DNA from: Paludibacter sp. | GTDB lineage: Bacteria; Bacteroidota; Bacteroidia; Bacteroidales; Paludibacteraceae | DNA: 64,000 nt | Assembly: GCA_024710005.1 (NCBI GenBank) | Contig: JANJVQ010000018.1 | Location: 18,764-82,763 of the forward strand | Reading direction: 5' to 3' | In this document: positions 53,037 through 61,481 of the stretch, piece after piece | Layout of the letters: each line of letters starts with the position of its first letter | Position numbering within the stretch: the stretch's first letter is position 1 | Position numbers and translations under genes: made by a program | The notes under the pieces: generated by a model | What the model saw: the letters and a program-made list of their open reading frames with translations, nothing else | The model's database searches: none | Told to the model about the DNA's origin: nothing

Positions 53037-55310
53037 TTACTTGTTTGTCATTGAATACGGCGCATCTTCTGCATTTATACCCCGCTGAATATTAGGTTTC
53101 CCATCCATTTCGAAAAACAGTTTCGCTCCTTTCTTCAGGGTTTCAATTTCTAAGTAATTCCGATTGTATTTCTTGCCGTTCAGCTTCAGACTTTTCACAT
53201 ACACATAATCCCTGCTATTATTCTTTGACCTGATTTCGATGGTTTTACCGTTCTGCAAATGTAACTTTGCTTTTTCGAACAGCGGCGAACCCAACACATA
53301 TTGTCCGCTACCCGGACAAACGGGATAAAATCCGAGCGCTGAGAACACGTACCAGGCTGAGGTCTGACCGTTATCTTCATCCCCGCAATAGCCATCGGGA
53401 GTAGGCAGGTACATCCTGTCCATCACCTCGCGCAGGTGATACTGTGCTTTCCAGGGTTCTCCCGAATAGTTATACAGGTAAATCATGTGCTGAATCGGCT
53501 GATTTCCGTGGGCATAATTACCCATATTCATAATCTGCATTTCACGGATCTCGTGAATCACACTTCCATAATAGCTTTCGTCGAAGATGGGTGGTAAAGC
53601 AAATACGGTATCCAACATCTGATTAAATATCTTTTTGCCACCCATCAGGTTAATCAATCCCTGTGGATCGTGAAATACCGACCAGGTGTAATGCAAGGCG
53701 TTACCTTCGGTGAAGTCGCCTCCCCACTTAAACGGACTGAAAGGCTCGTTGAATTCCCCGTTTTTCTTGCGACCACTCATCAGGTTGTGTTTTGGGTTAA
53801 AAAGATTGCGGTAATTCAGGCTTCTTTCCTTATATACATTGATTTCGCTCTCAGGTTTGCCCAGTGCTTTACCCAACTCATATATACACCAATCGTTATA
53901 GGCATATTCAAGCGTGCGGGCAGCACTTTCGTTAATCATCACATCGCAAGGCACATAGCCGAGGGTATTGTAATACTGATGTCCCAATCGCCCTGTCGAC
54001 GACACGAAAGGATGCACATTATTAGCCGTATAAGTGAGCCCTTTCCAAAGCGCTTCGGTGTCTTCCACTTTAATGCCTTGTAAATATGCATCGGCAAGAA
54101 CAGATGCTGAGTTATTCCCCACCATACAACCCCGGTGTCCCGGACTGGCCCATTCCGGGAAGAAGCCGCTTTCTTTATACGTATTGATGAGTCCCTCCTG
54201 CATTTTCAGGTTCATCTCCGGATAGAGCAGGTTCAGCAAAGGGAAAAGGGCACGGAAAGTATCCCAGAAGCCGGTGTCGGTAAACATATAACCTGATTCA
54301 ACTTTCCCGTTGTAGGGACTGTAATGCACCACTTTTCCATTTTTGTCATATTCATAAAAACTACGTGGAAAAAGAACAGAGCGATAGAGACTTGAATAGA
54401 ATGTTCGTAACTGATCGATGTTGTTGCTTTCTATCTCAATTTTGCCTAACACCTCGTTCCAGCGTTGTTTTCCATCCGCCCTGATGGTCTCAAAATCACG
54501 GTTACCCAGTTCCTTCAGGTTTAACTCGGCCTGTTCGGGACTGATAAAGGAAGAAGCTACGCGGGCATGTACCTTTTCTCCTCTTTGGGTTGCAAAGCCG
54601 ATGATAGCACCCACGTGATTATCAGTAGCAACAAGTGCATGCTCACGTACATTGCCATTGGCAACAACCGATTGATAAGTAAAGGGTTTATCGAAAACAA
54701 TCACGAAATAATTTTTGAAATTCTGTGGGACACCACCGGAATTCTTCGTGGTATAACCGATGATTTTATTTTCAGCCGGAATGATTTTCACCTGCGAACC
54801 CTGATCGAAAGCATCCACGACTACATACGACTTTTCGTTTTGCGGAAAGGTAAAACGGAACATGGCAGCTCTTTCTGTCGGTGTAATTTCCGTTACCACA
54901 TCGAAATCGGCCAGATACACCTTGTAATAATACGGATTGGCTGTTTCAGCCTTGTGCGAAAACCAGCTGGCGCGGTCATTTTCGTTGAAGACAGGCTTTC
55001 CGGTTACCGGCATGATGGCAAATTGTCCGTAATCGTTGATCCACGGACTGGGTTGGTGGGTTTGCTTAAAACCGCGGATTTTATCAGCATCGTAAGTATA
55101 CGCCCAACCGTCGCCCATTTTACCGGTTTGCGGGGTCCAGAAGTTCATTCCCCAGGGCAAAGCAATGGCAGGATAGGTGTTCCCGTTCGATAAGGAGTGT
55201 TTTGACTGCGTACCAATCAAGGGATTTACAAAATCAACCGGCGATGAAGCCATCAGTTGCATTGTCAATGTAAAAATGATTAACGGCACTAACTTGAATT
55301 TCAATGACAT
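53037..55310 (-). CDS. GH92 alpha-mannosidase
   Basis: Calcium-dependent inverting exo-alpha-mannosidase, family GH92. The 757 residues have a signal peptide (about 1-22; MQLMASSPVDFVNPLIGT) followed by a beta-sandwich N-domain (about 25-280) and the alpha/alpha-barrel catalytic domain (about 290-720). Typical segments: PLIGTQSKHSLSNGNTYPAIALPWGM, YMFTDTGFWDTFRALFPLL, WASPGHRGCMVGNNS, FKWGGDFTEGNALHYTW (general acid), YCGDEDNGQTSAWYVFSALG. An HE pair in VIHEIREMQ resembles the pair that favours alpha-1,2 linkages in BT3990. No T9SS tail. Links to GH38, GH125 and GH76. Confidence 0.93.
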   Translation of the reverse strand: MSLKFKLVPLIIFTLTMQLMASSPVDFVNPLIGTQSKHSLSNGNTYPAIALPWGMNFWTPQTGKMGDGWAYTYDADKIRGFKQTHQPSPWINDYGQFAIMPVTGKPVFNENDRASWFSHKAETANPYYYKVYLADFDVVTEITPTERAAMFRFTFPQNEKSYVVVDAFDQGSQVKIIPAENKIIGYTTKNSGGVPQNFKNYFVIVFDKPFTYQSVVANGNVREHALVATDNHVGAIIGFATQRGEKVHARVASSFISPEQAELNLKELGNRDFETIRADGKQRWNEVLGKIEIESNNIDQLRTFYSSLYRSVLFPRSFYEYDKNGKVVHYSPYNGKVESGYMFTDTGFWDTFRALFPLLNLLYPEMNLKMQEGLINTYKESGFFPEWASPGHRGCMVGNNSASVLADAYLQGIKVEDTEALWKGLTYTANNVHPFVSSTGRLGHQYYNTLGYVPCDVMINESAARTLEYAYNDWCIYELGKALGKPESEINVYKERSLNYRNLFNPKHNLMSGRKKNGEFNEPFSPFKWGGDFTEGNALHYTWSVFHDPQGLINLMGGKKIFNQMLDTVFALPPIFDESYYGSVIHEIREMQIMNMGNYAHGNQPIQHMIYLYNYSGEPWKAQYHLREVMDRMYLPTPDGYCGDEDNGQTSAWYVFSALGFYPVCPGSGQYVLGSPLFEKAKLHLQNGKTIEIRSKNNSRDYVYVKSLKLNGKKYNRNYLEIETLKKGAKLFFEMDGKPNIQRGINAEDAPYSMTNK

Positions 55311-55333
55311 ATAAATAATGATTTAAGTGATTA

Positions 55334-58300
55334 CTATTTTTTACTGAATTTTAATTTATTTGTTCCCGATGCAGTTTCTATTTGTAATATGTACATTCCT
55401 GCAGCCAAACAAGAAACATCAACAGAATTACTATTCAATAACGTGTTACCTGACATTTGCCTCCCGTAAAGATCATAAATACCTGCTGATTTTACAAATA
55501 AACCTTCACAAATAACTATCAGTTTATCTTCTACCGGATTGGGATATATTTTAAATTCATCTTTTTTTTTTAATCCCAAAGTACCTGATTCATCTGCATT
55601 CCTGACATCAAAAACATAAGTTCCCGATTCGAGTTCAGCCACGAATCGCGATTTTTCTTCCGTAAATGCAGTAACACCAACCGCTTCAACTGCCGGCACG
55701 TTACCTTCAAATACGACAATTGAATCCTTTAATTTCGGGATGTACATTGTTGCTCCTGTATTTGCAGGAACAGTAACCGTAAAGCGGTAGTTTCCATCTG
55801 TTTTACGCTCCCATTTACTTTTAATCTTTCCGTAATACGATCCAAAGCAAGCATCAACTAAGTTTATCCTTTCTGCAACTGCCGCGCTCCTCAGGTCGGG
55901 CATCGGTTGTAAAACAAATTGTTTAAAACCCGGATGTTCTTCTTTAGCTTCGATACCCGCCATGTAACGGTACATCCATTCCGACACAGCTCCATAGGAG
56001 TAATGATTGAATGAATTCATCGACGGGTCGCCGAAGCCGGAAGCAATCGTGTAAGAATTCCAGCGTTCCCAAATGGTAGTCGCACCCTGATCGACACTGT
56101 ACAACCACGATGGATTGTCGCGCTGTAACAAGAGGCTATAGGCAACTGTGTCTGCACCTAACCCGCTCAGGGTCTGATTCAATATGCCGGTACCGACAAA
56201 ACCTGTGCTTAGTTTGTTGCCATTGTTGCGGATTTTCGCTATTAATTGCTCCAATGCCGCTTGTGCTTTTACACTGTCGGGAAAGAGTTTATTTTGCAAA
56301 GCAAGCAGGTAGGCTGTCTGCGAAGTTACCGTAAGATTTCCATTGCGCGAATTAATATACCTGCGCTGGAATTCCGCTTTGATATTATTGTAAAGTTCCT
56401 GATACTTGACTGCATTCTGTGCATATACATCGTTTGAACTGGTACTGAGTGCACCGGAAATCTTTGCCATGAGTTCTGCCACATAAGCATAATAGCTCAC
56501 ACTAATCAGTCGCGCGTTGGTTTCCTCGTAAGCCAGCCAGTCGCCATATTGTGTATCACCCCCATTATACAAATAACCATCGAACTTACGGGTAGCCATC
56601 CAGTTCATAAACTTCTCCATCGATGGATACTGTGCACGTAAAATACCCCGGTCGCCATACATCAGATACACGTTCCAGGGCACGATAATCCCTGCTTCGG
56701 CCCAGGCGGTGCGACCATAACCAACACCCCAGTTGTCGGGCACTACCGAGGGGTAGGTACCATCGGGCTGCTGACTGTCGCGGACATCTTTTGCCCATTT
56801 GTTGAAAAACGAAACCACATCGGCATTGTAAGCCGCTGCACGTGAAAATATCTGGGTATCGCCCATCCACCCCAGTCGCTCATCGCGCTGCGGGCAATCG
56901 GTCGGCACACTCAGGAAATTACCCCGTTGTCCCCATATAACATTGCTGTACAATTTATTAACAAGTTCGTTATTGGTTGTAAAAGAAGAATTTTCATCAT
57001 TCACATTGCCTACTACTTCTCCTTTTACATATTCGAGTGTTATATCTTCCGAAGCATTTATTTCACAATAGCGAAAACCGAAAAAGGTCATAACGGGATT
57101 AAACTCCTCACCTGACTCTTCACCTTTCAGCGTGTAACGTAAGGTTGCTTTTGCCGAGCGAAGGTTTTTCAGGTACAGTGTCCCTTTGGCATTATCATTT
57201 CCCCGTGAACTTTCACCCGAATCATTCAGCATTTCTGCAAAACGGGCAGTAAGTCGTGTACCACGTGCACCCTTCACTTTAAATTTAATCCAACCCACCA
57301 GATTTTGTCCGAAATCATATATCACAGTCTCACCTTTATTGAGCGAAATACTGTTCTCTCCTTTCAGATTCCTGACCACATTAACCTCACCAAAAGTCGA
57401 ACCGTTGGGAGTTATTCCCCTGGAAACGGTTATGTCGCGGGGTAGTTGCTGCAATTCAGGGCGCACCCTAACCGGCTGTCCGATGAACGCGAGGATGTTG
57501 CCGGTAAAATAAGTATGGACATCTGTGGCATTCCAGGCTGAATCATCATAGTCAGCCGAAGTCCAGTTGGTTTCCTTGCGTGCATCGTATGTTTCACCAT
57601 CATAGATATCGGCCATTCGGACAGGCGAATTGGTACTTGCTTTCCAGTTGGCAGTATTTGTAACAATGGTTTCGGTAGTTTCATCGGTGTAAGTGATGCA
57701 TATTTTAGCCTTAAAGCCCAACGGATGCCGTCCATACTCATTATGAGCAATGTTACCGGTAAACCAGCCAGAAGTCACTTCAGCACCCACCGCATTTTGT
57801 CCGTTTATTAGCAAAGAGGTGATATCGTAAGTTGAATAAAACACGGTTTTACGGTAATCTGTCCAACCCGGCTTGAATTCATCTACCACCACACTACCGT
57901 CGGATTGCGGTGTTCCTACCCTTTTCCCGTTGATATGCAAATCGTAAACACCCAATGCCGTTGCATAAATGCGGGCAGATTTTACTGTTTTCGAAACGGG
58001 AAATTCGGTGCGGAACATGGGAATTCCCTGTGCCGAACTTTGCAGCACCCGCAAATCGCCATTCCCCGGCGCCACCAGATCCATTTGGGTATTTGCATTT
58101 ACCACGATGGTATTCGTACCGTCGAAATCATTCGAACCGTTCTCAAAATCTTCTGTAAAAGTTTTCTGTATTCCATTTTCGGAATAAACATATTCAACAT
58201 TGTCAATATAAGCATGTTCCTGCGCGTTATTATCGCCGGTATACACCCTAAAGCCGATGTATCCGTTTTTCAAATCAGCACTATTATAGGTATCAATCAG

Positions 58301-59029
58301 CGTATTATCTAAATAAGTCTTGATGACCTTATTCACCACCTCTATTTTCAGTCTTTTTTGGTGTCCGATGAGCTGAGCAGTTGTAAACTGAGCAGGCAAA
58401 GGAATATCATTTACCAGCGTTACATTCCCGTTTACAAAAATATGGCGGCGCAGAACAGGATGGCTTACCTGATGGGTATTGATTGCCCACATGTGCATAT
58501 TATTTACATCAGTGGCGCCAAATATCACACCCGCATTCTGATTGATCAGCGTCATGTCGCAGGCAATCGTAAAGCTTACCGGACCCGTATCCGCAGTTTT
58601 CTCTTTAACCTTTAACCACTCTGCACCCGACCATCCCGACGACATCAATCCGGTTTCAAAGAAAGCTTCTTCCGTGGAAGAAATCTTTGTTTCATGCTGG
58701 TCCCACACATCCACTGCCCACCAATAGCGGGTTGCAGGAGTCAGGGGCATATTCTCACCTTGTATCGCAACCGAGATGCCGGAGCTTATCTTCCCTGAGC
58801 TCCAAATTGTTGAATTACGGTCTTCGCCCATTAGCCGGATTTCGTAGGCTGTTTGTTTCATGCCCCGCACATCCGACTCCATTTGCCAGCTGAAATTGGG
58901 ATTGGGAATATCAATACCGACTGGATTCTTCATATATTCTACACGAAGATTCTTGATAGTTGTAGTAGCTTGTAAAGCACAACTAACACACACGAAGATT
59001 GCGAACAAAAAACACCTGGTTTTTAACAT
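55334..59029 (-). CDS. secreted GH78 alpha-L-rhamnosidase with LamG-like insert and T9SS tail
   Basis: A 1231-residue GH78 enzyme. Signal peptide about 1-21 (FAIFVCVSCALQA). An Ig-like domain is followed by a DUF1080/LamG-like beta-sandwich (about 150-290; KEKTADTGPVSFTIACDM, AYIDNVEYVY) inserted before the accessory domains. The catalytic barrel has SVPTDCPQRDERLGWMGDTQIF, AWAEAGIIVPWNVYLMYGD and NHYSYGAVSEWMYRYMAGIEA. A C-terminal T9SS sorting domain (about 1160-1231) is present. The acidic segment around GWMGD is intact. Longer than the other GH78 in the window because of the insert and tail. Confidence 0.92.
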   Translation of the reverse strand: MLKTRCFLFAIFVCVSCALQATTTIKNLRVEYMKNPVGIDIPNPNFSWQMESDVRGMKQTAYEIRLMGEDRNSTIWSSGKISSGISVAIQGENMPLTPATRYWWAVDVWDQHETKISSTEEAFFETGLMSSGWSGAEWLKVKEKTADTGPVSFTIACDMTLINQNAGVIFGATDVNNMHMWAINTHQVSHPVLRRHIFVNGNVTLVNDIPLPAQFTTAQLIGHQKRLKIEVVNKVIKTYLDNTLIDTYNSADLKNGYIGFRVYTGDNNAQEHAYIDNVEYVYSENGIQKTFTEDFENGSNDFDGTNTIVVNANTQMDLVAPGNGDLRVLQSSAQGIPMFRTEFPVSKTVKSARIYATALGVYDLHINGKRVGTPQSDGSVVVDEFKPGWTDYRKTVFYSTYDITSLLINGQNAVGAEVTSGWFTGNIAHNEYGRHPLGFKAKICITYTDETTETIVTNTANWKASTNSPVRMADIYDGETYDARKETNWTSADYDDSAWNATDVHTYFTGNILAFIGQPVRVRPELQQLPRDITVSRGITPNGSTFGEVNVVRNLKGENSISLNKGETVIYDFGQNLVGWIKFKVKGARGTRLTARFAEMLNDSGESSRGNDNAKGTLYLKNLRSAKATLRYTLKGEESGEEFNPVMTFFGFRYCEINASEDITLEYVKGEVVGNVNDENSSFTTNNELVNKLYSNVIWGQRGNFLSVPTDCPQRDERLGWMGDTQIFSRAAAYNADVVSFFNKWAKDVRDSQQPDGTYPSVVPDNWGVGYGRTAWAEAGIIVPWNVYLMYGDRGILRAQYPSMEKFMNWMATRKFDGYLYNGGDTQYGDWLAYEETNARLISVSYYAYVAELMAKISGALSTSSNDVYAQNAVKYQELYNNIKAEFQRRYINSRNGNLTVTSQTAYLLALQNKLFPDSVKAQAALEQLIAKIRNNGNKLSTGFVGTGILNQTLSGLGADTVAYSLLLQRDNPSWLYSVDQGATTIWERWNSYTIASGFGDPSMNSFNHYSYGAVSEWMYRYMAGIEAKEEHPGFKQFVLQPMPDLRSAAVAERINLVDACFGSYYGKIKSKWERKTDGNYRFTVTVPANTGATMYIPKLKDSIVVFEGNVPAVEAVGVTAFTEEKSRFVAELESGTYVFDVRNADESGTLGLKKKDEFKIYPNPVEDKLIVICEGLFVKSAGIYDLYGRQMSGNTLLNSNSVDVSCLAAGMYILQIETASGTNKLKFSKK

Positions 59030-59063
59030 AGGATTCTATTTAATGTGAATAATAATATCTCAT

Positions 59064-61406
59064 TTAATAGACGATTTTAGTTGCTTTTCCCTCTATACGG
59101 ATAATAAATATTCCACGACCAGACAATATTATTTGCATATCATTTCCTGTAGCTCGTTTTTGTATCAACCGTTTCCCGTCAATTCCATACAACTCAACAG
59201 ATGCACCGGGGTTAATCCCGTTCAGGTGCAGCATACCCTCACGGACAAACCAGCTATAATTTGCAATAGCCTGTCCGGGTTGCAGCGCATTGGTTTGTTC
59301 TTCGGGGGTTACATAAATTCCCACATCAATCAACTGACCTCCTATAGTTTGCGTACACTTCACCGCGATGGTATTCTGTCCTTCCTGAAGCAGACTTTTA
59401 TCAAAATCAAAATACTGGTAATCGGTAATATATCCGCTTCGTTCAAGAGCCAGGGTTCCGTTGAGATATATCTGACAATCCTCATCATGGAAAACACGGA
59501 AACTCGCTTTAATCAGATTAGCTATATCAGCACTGTCGATGTTAAACCGCTTGCGGATGTAAATCTGGTTCGTTCTCCATTCCGTATTTTGCAGGTTTCG
59601 CTCCGTGCCAAAAGGGGCATTACCCACCTGCCAGCTACGATCATTAAAATCACTTGTATACCAATTGGATGCAGGCGTATCAAAAGTATACCTCCACTCT
59701 TGTGGCGTGCTTTCAGGGGTCGAAACCGGTAAAATGGACTTTCTTTCCTGTGCAATCGCATCGAACCAGGTAAAACGATCTTCGATAAACTGTTTTACAA
59801 AATCAATATTCTCCTGATAAGTATTAAACAAGGCATCTTCGAACCATACTTTACGGCTTAAGGAATTCCAACGTTGAAAATTTAAAGCTTGTGATTGCTG
59901 CAAGTTTGCTGAATTCACATCTAAGAAATCAAGCAGGTGCTGTTTCAGATTATTACTCTTCACTTCTTTCCACAAACGTCTTAACACGGTTTGCGCGGTA
60001 TCTGTTTTCATGATTTCACGGAACCAGAACTGCGCCACACCATGTTGCATGCTCAATGTTTCGGCATACCGGGGCACCCGTTCGTTGGTCAGGAAAGCCT
60101 GATCATAGTCCCAAACCGGACCGAAATACAGTTTATCATCCCCTCTTTTTTTATAACAGGGAATACACCAGTAGGAGTCACAGTTTCCGGTGAGCTCCGA
60201 ATGCAGGTAATACTTCACTGCGCTTTCAAGATCAATGTATTTCTCAAGGGCTTCCACTGTATTCGTGAACAAAAGATCTTCAGTTTGGGCTATGTGATTT
60301 TGAATATATGCTTTCTGAAGTGGTACAGCTGTACCTTCATCCGGAGATTTAACCGTGAAAGGCAATCCTCGTGGACTTCTGAAATAGACAGGTTCCTGAT
60401 CGGCATAAGCATCAATTTCCAGGTGATAACCTCCGGTAATATTGTCTTCGGTTACTTCTTCCGCTGATAATTCATTAATTTCATCTATGTTAATACGTTT
60501 CGTATCTATCTGGATATGGTCACTTGCCATAAAAGTGCCATAATAGAAACCATCGAGTACCACATCGACTAATACACAGGAAGGAGTAAACGCGAAACCC
60601 AACGATTTACTGATTTCAAAAGCGAGTCCGTTGCGAAGTAATGTTTTGTCAACCGCAAGCGCGATCAATGTCCAGCTTTTTGCCTTAGCTGGCATCCCAA
60701 GAAAATTTTGTTTACTCTCGAATTTAATGCGGAAAGGTTTCTTTTCCATAAATTGCCAGGTCGAATTGCCCCGACCACGCAGCTCTGCCGGGTAAACCGA
60801 TGCAGTACTATTGTTTGCAACCGCTACGCTTGCTTTAACATAATCTTCCTTATTTACAAAGTCGAAACTACCTTTTGTTTCAAGGTAGATGGTCGGGAGA
60901 TTAGTCAACTGTGTATAATTCACGTTTTGCGCATTTTCAGCCGTATAAAATTCAAGTTCGGCTACACTGCACCGATGATCCGGATTGACACAGCGCACAT
61001 AGCGAAACGTTTGGGTATTAGTAATATTATAAGTATTGTATTGACCGGCAACAGGAATTTCTGTCACCGTGAAAAGCGTAACGGGATTGTTGAACTCAGG
61101 ATTATCAGCGCCCTGAAATTTTGAACCCACCAACTTATCCACCCGGTCAGTCATCGGAAAAACACGAACCTTCTGAATGGCGTACTGCCCTCCCAAATCA
61201 AGTCCGACCCAGCCATTTACATCTTTGGCCATGAAACTTGTTCCTTCGTTGGTGTCGAAAGCGTTGTATTGATGCCGGGTATAGTCGTCATCGGGCGTTG
61301 TTGACAGAACCACACCGCGTAATTTTTGGTAGCCGGTGAGATCCTGAGCATTAGCCTGAAAGAACGGTAATATAAGAAAAACAGTAAAAAGTAAAACTTG
61401 CTTCAT
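59064..61406 (-). CDS. secreted CotH-kinase-domain protein with F5/8 domain and T9SS tail
   Basis: A 780-residue exported protein with a CotH-like protein-kinase-fold domain. I start at 61406 (MKQVLLFTVFLILPFF), giving a signal peptide and mature start QDLTG. Residues about 22-170 are F5/8-type (discoidin-like), 180-520 the CotH domain: GRGNSTWQFMEKKPFRIKF, LIALAVDKTLLRNGLAFE, LDGFYYGTFMASDHIQID, SYWCIPCYKKRGD and GPVWDYDQAF. A beta-sandwich region and a T9SS sorting domain follow. CotH proteins can phosphorylate coat or cell-surface proteins; the substrate here is unknown. Between sulfatase and GH78. Confidence 0.82.
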   Translation of the reverse strand: MKQVLLFTVFLILPFFQANAQDLTGYQKLRGVVLSTTPDDDYTRHQYNAFDTNEGTSFMAKDVNGWVGLDLGGQYAIQKVRVFPMTDRVDKLVGSKFQGADNPEFNNPVTLFTVTEIPVAGQYNTYNITNTQTFRYVRCVNPDHRCSVAELEFYTAENAQNVNYTQLTNLPTIYLETKGSFDFVNKEDYVKASVAVANNSTASVYPAELRGRGNSTWQFMEKKPFRIKFESKQNFLGMPAKAKSWTLIALAVDKTLLRNGLAFEISKSLGFAFTPSCVLVDVVLDGFYYGTFMASDHIQIDTKRINIDEINELSAEEVTEDNITGGYHLEIDAYADQEPVYFRSPRGLPFTVKSPDEGTAVPLQKAYIQNHIAQTEDLLFTNTVEALEKYIDLESAVKYYLHSELTGNCDSYWCIPCYKKRGDDKLYFGPVWDYDQAFLTNERVPRYAETLSMQHGVAQFWFREIMKTDTAQTVLRRLWKEVKSNNLKQHLLDFLDVNSANLQQSQALNFQRWNSLSRKVWFEDALFNTYQENIDFVKQFIEDRFTWFDAIAQERKSILPVSTPESTPQEWRYTFDTPASNWYTSDFNDRSWQVGNAPFGTERNLQNTEWRTNQIYIRKRFNIDSADIANLIKASFRVFHDEDCQIYLNGTLALERSGYITDYQYFDFDKSLLQEGQNTIAVKCTQTIGGQLIDVGIYVTPEEQTNALQPGQAIANYSWFVREGMLHLNGINPGASVELYGIDGKRLIQKRATGNDMQIILSGRGIFIIRIEGKATKIVY

Positions 61407-61432
61407 GGTATATTCTTTTATCCTGGAACCAT

Positions 61433-61465
61433 ACACCTGACAGGTTTTAAAAACCTGTCAGGTGT
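61433..61465. terminator. perfect 16-bp hairpin between sulfatase and CotH genes
   Basis: ACACCTGACAGGTTTT and its complement meet over a single A. It lies after the sulfatase stop and before the CotH start, so it may be a terminator or attenuator, though it also resembles a common dispersed Bacteroidetes palindrome. Confidence 0.7.
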
Positions 61466-61481
61466 GAAGAAATAGCTATTG

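Noticed and set aside
54567..55193. 208-codon antisense frame opposite GH92
   Set aside because: It is a shadow of the GH92 coding region without a recognisable product.
59133..59732. 199-codon antisense frame opposite the CotH gene
   Set aside because: Shadow of the coding strand; no recognisable motif or start.
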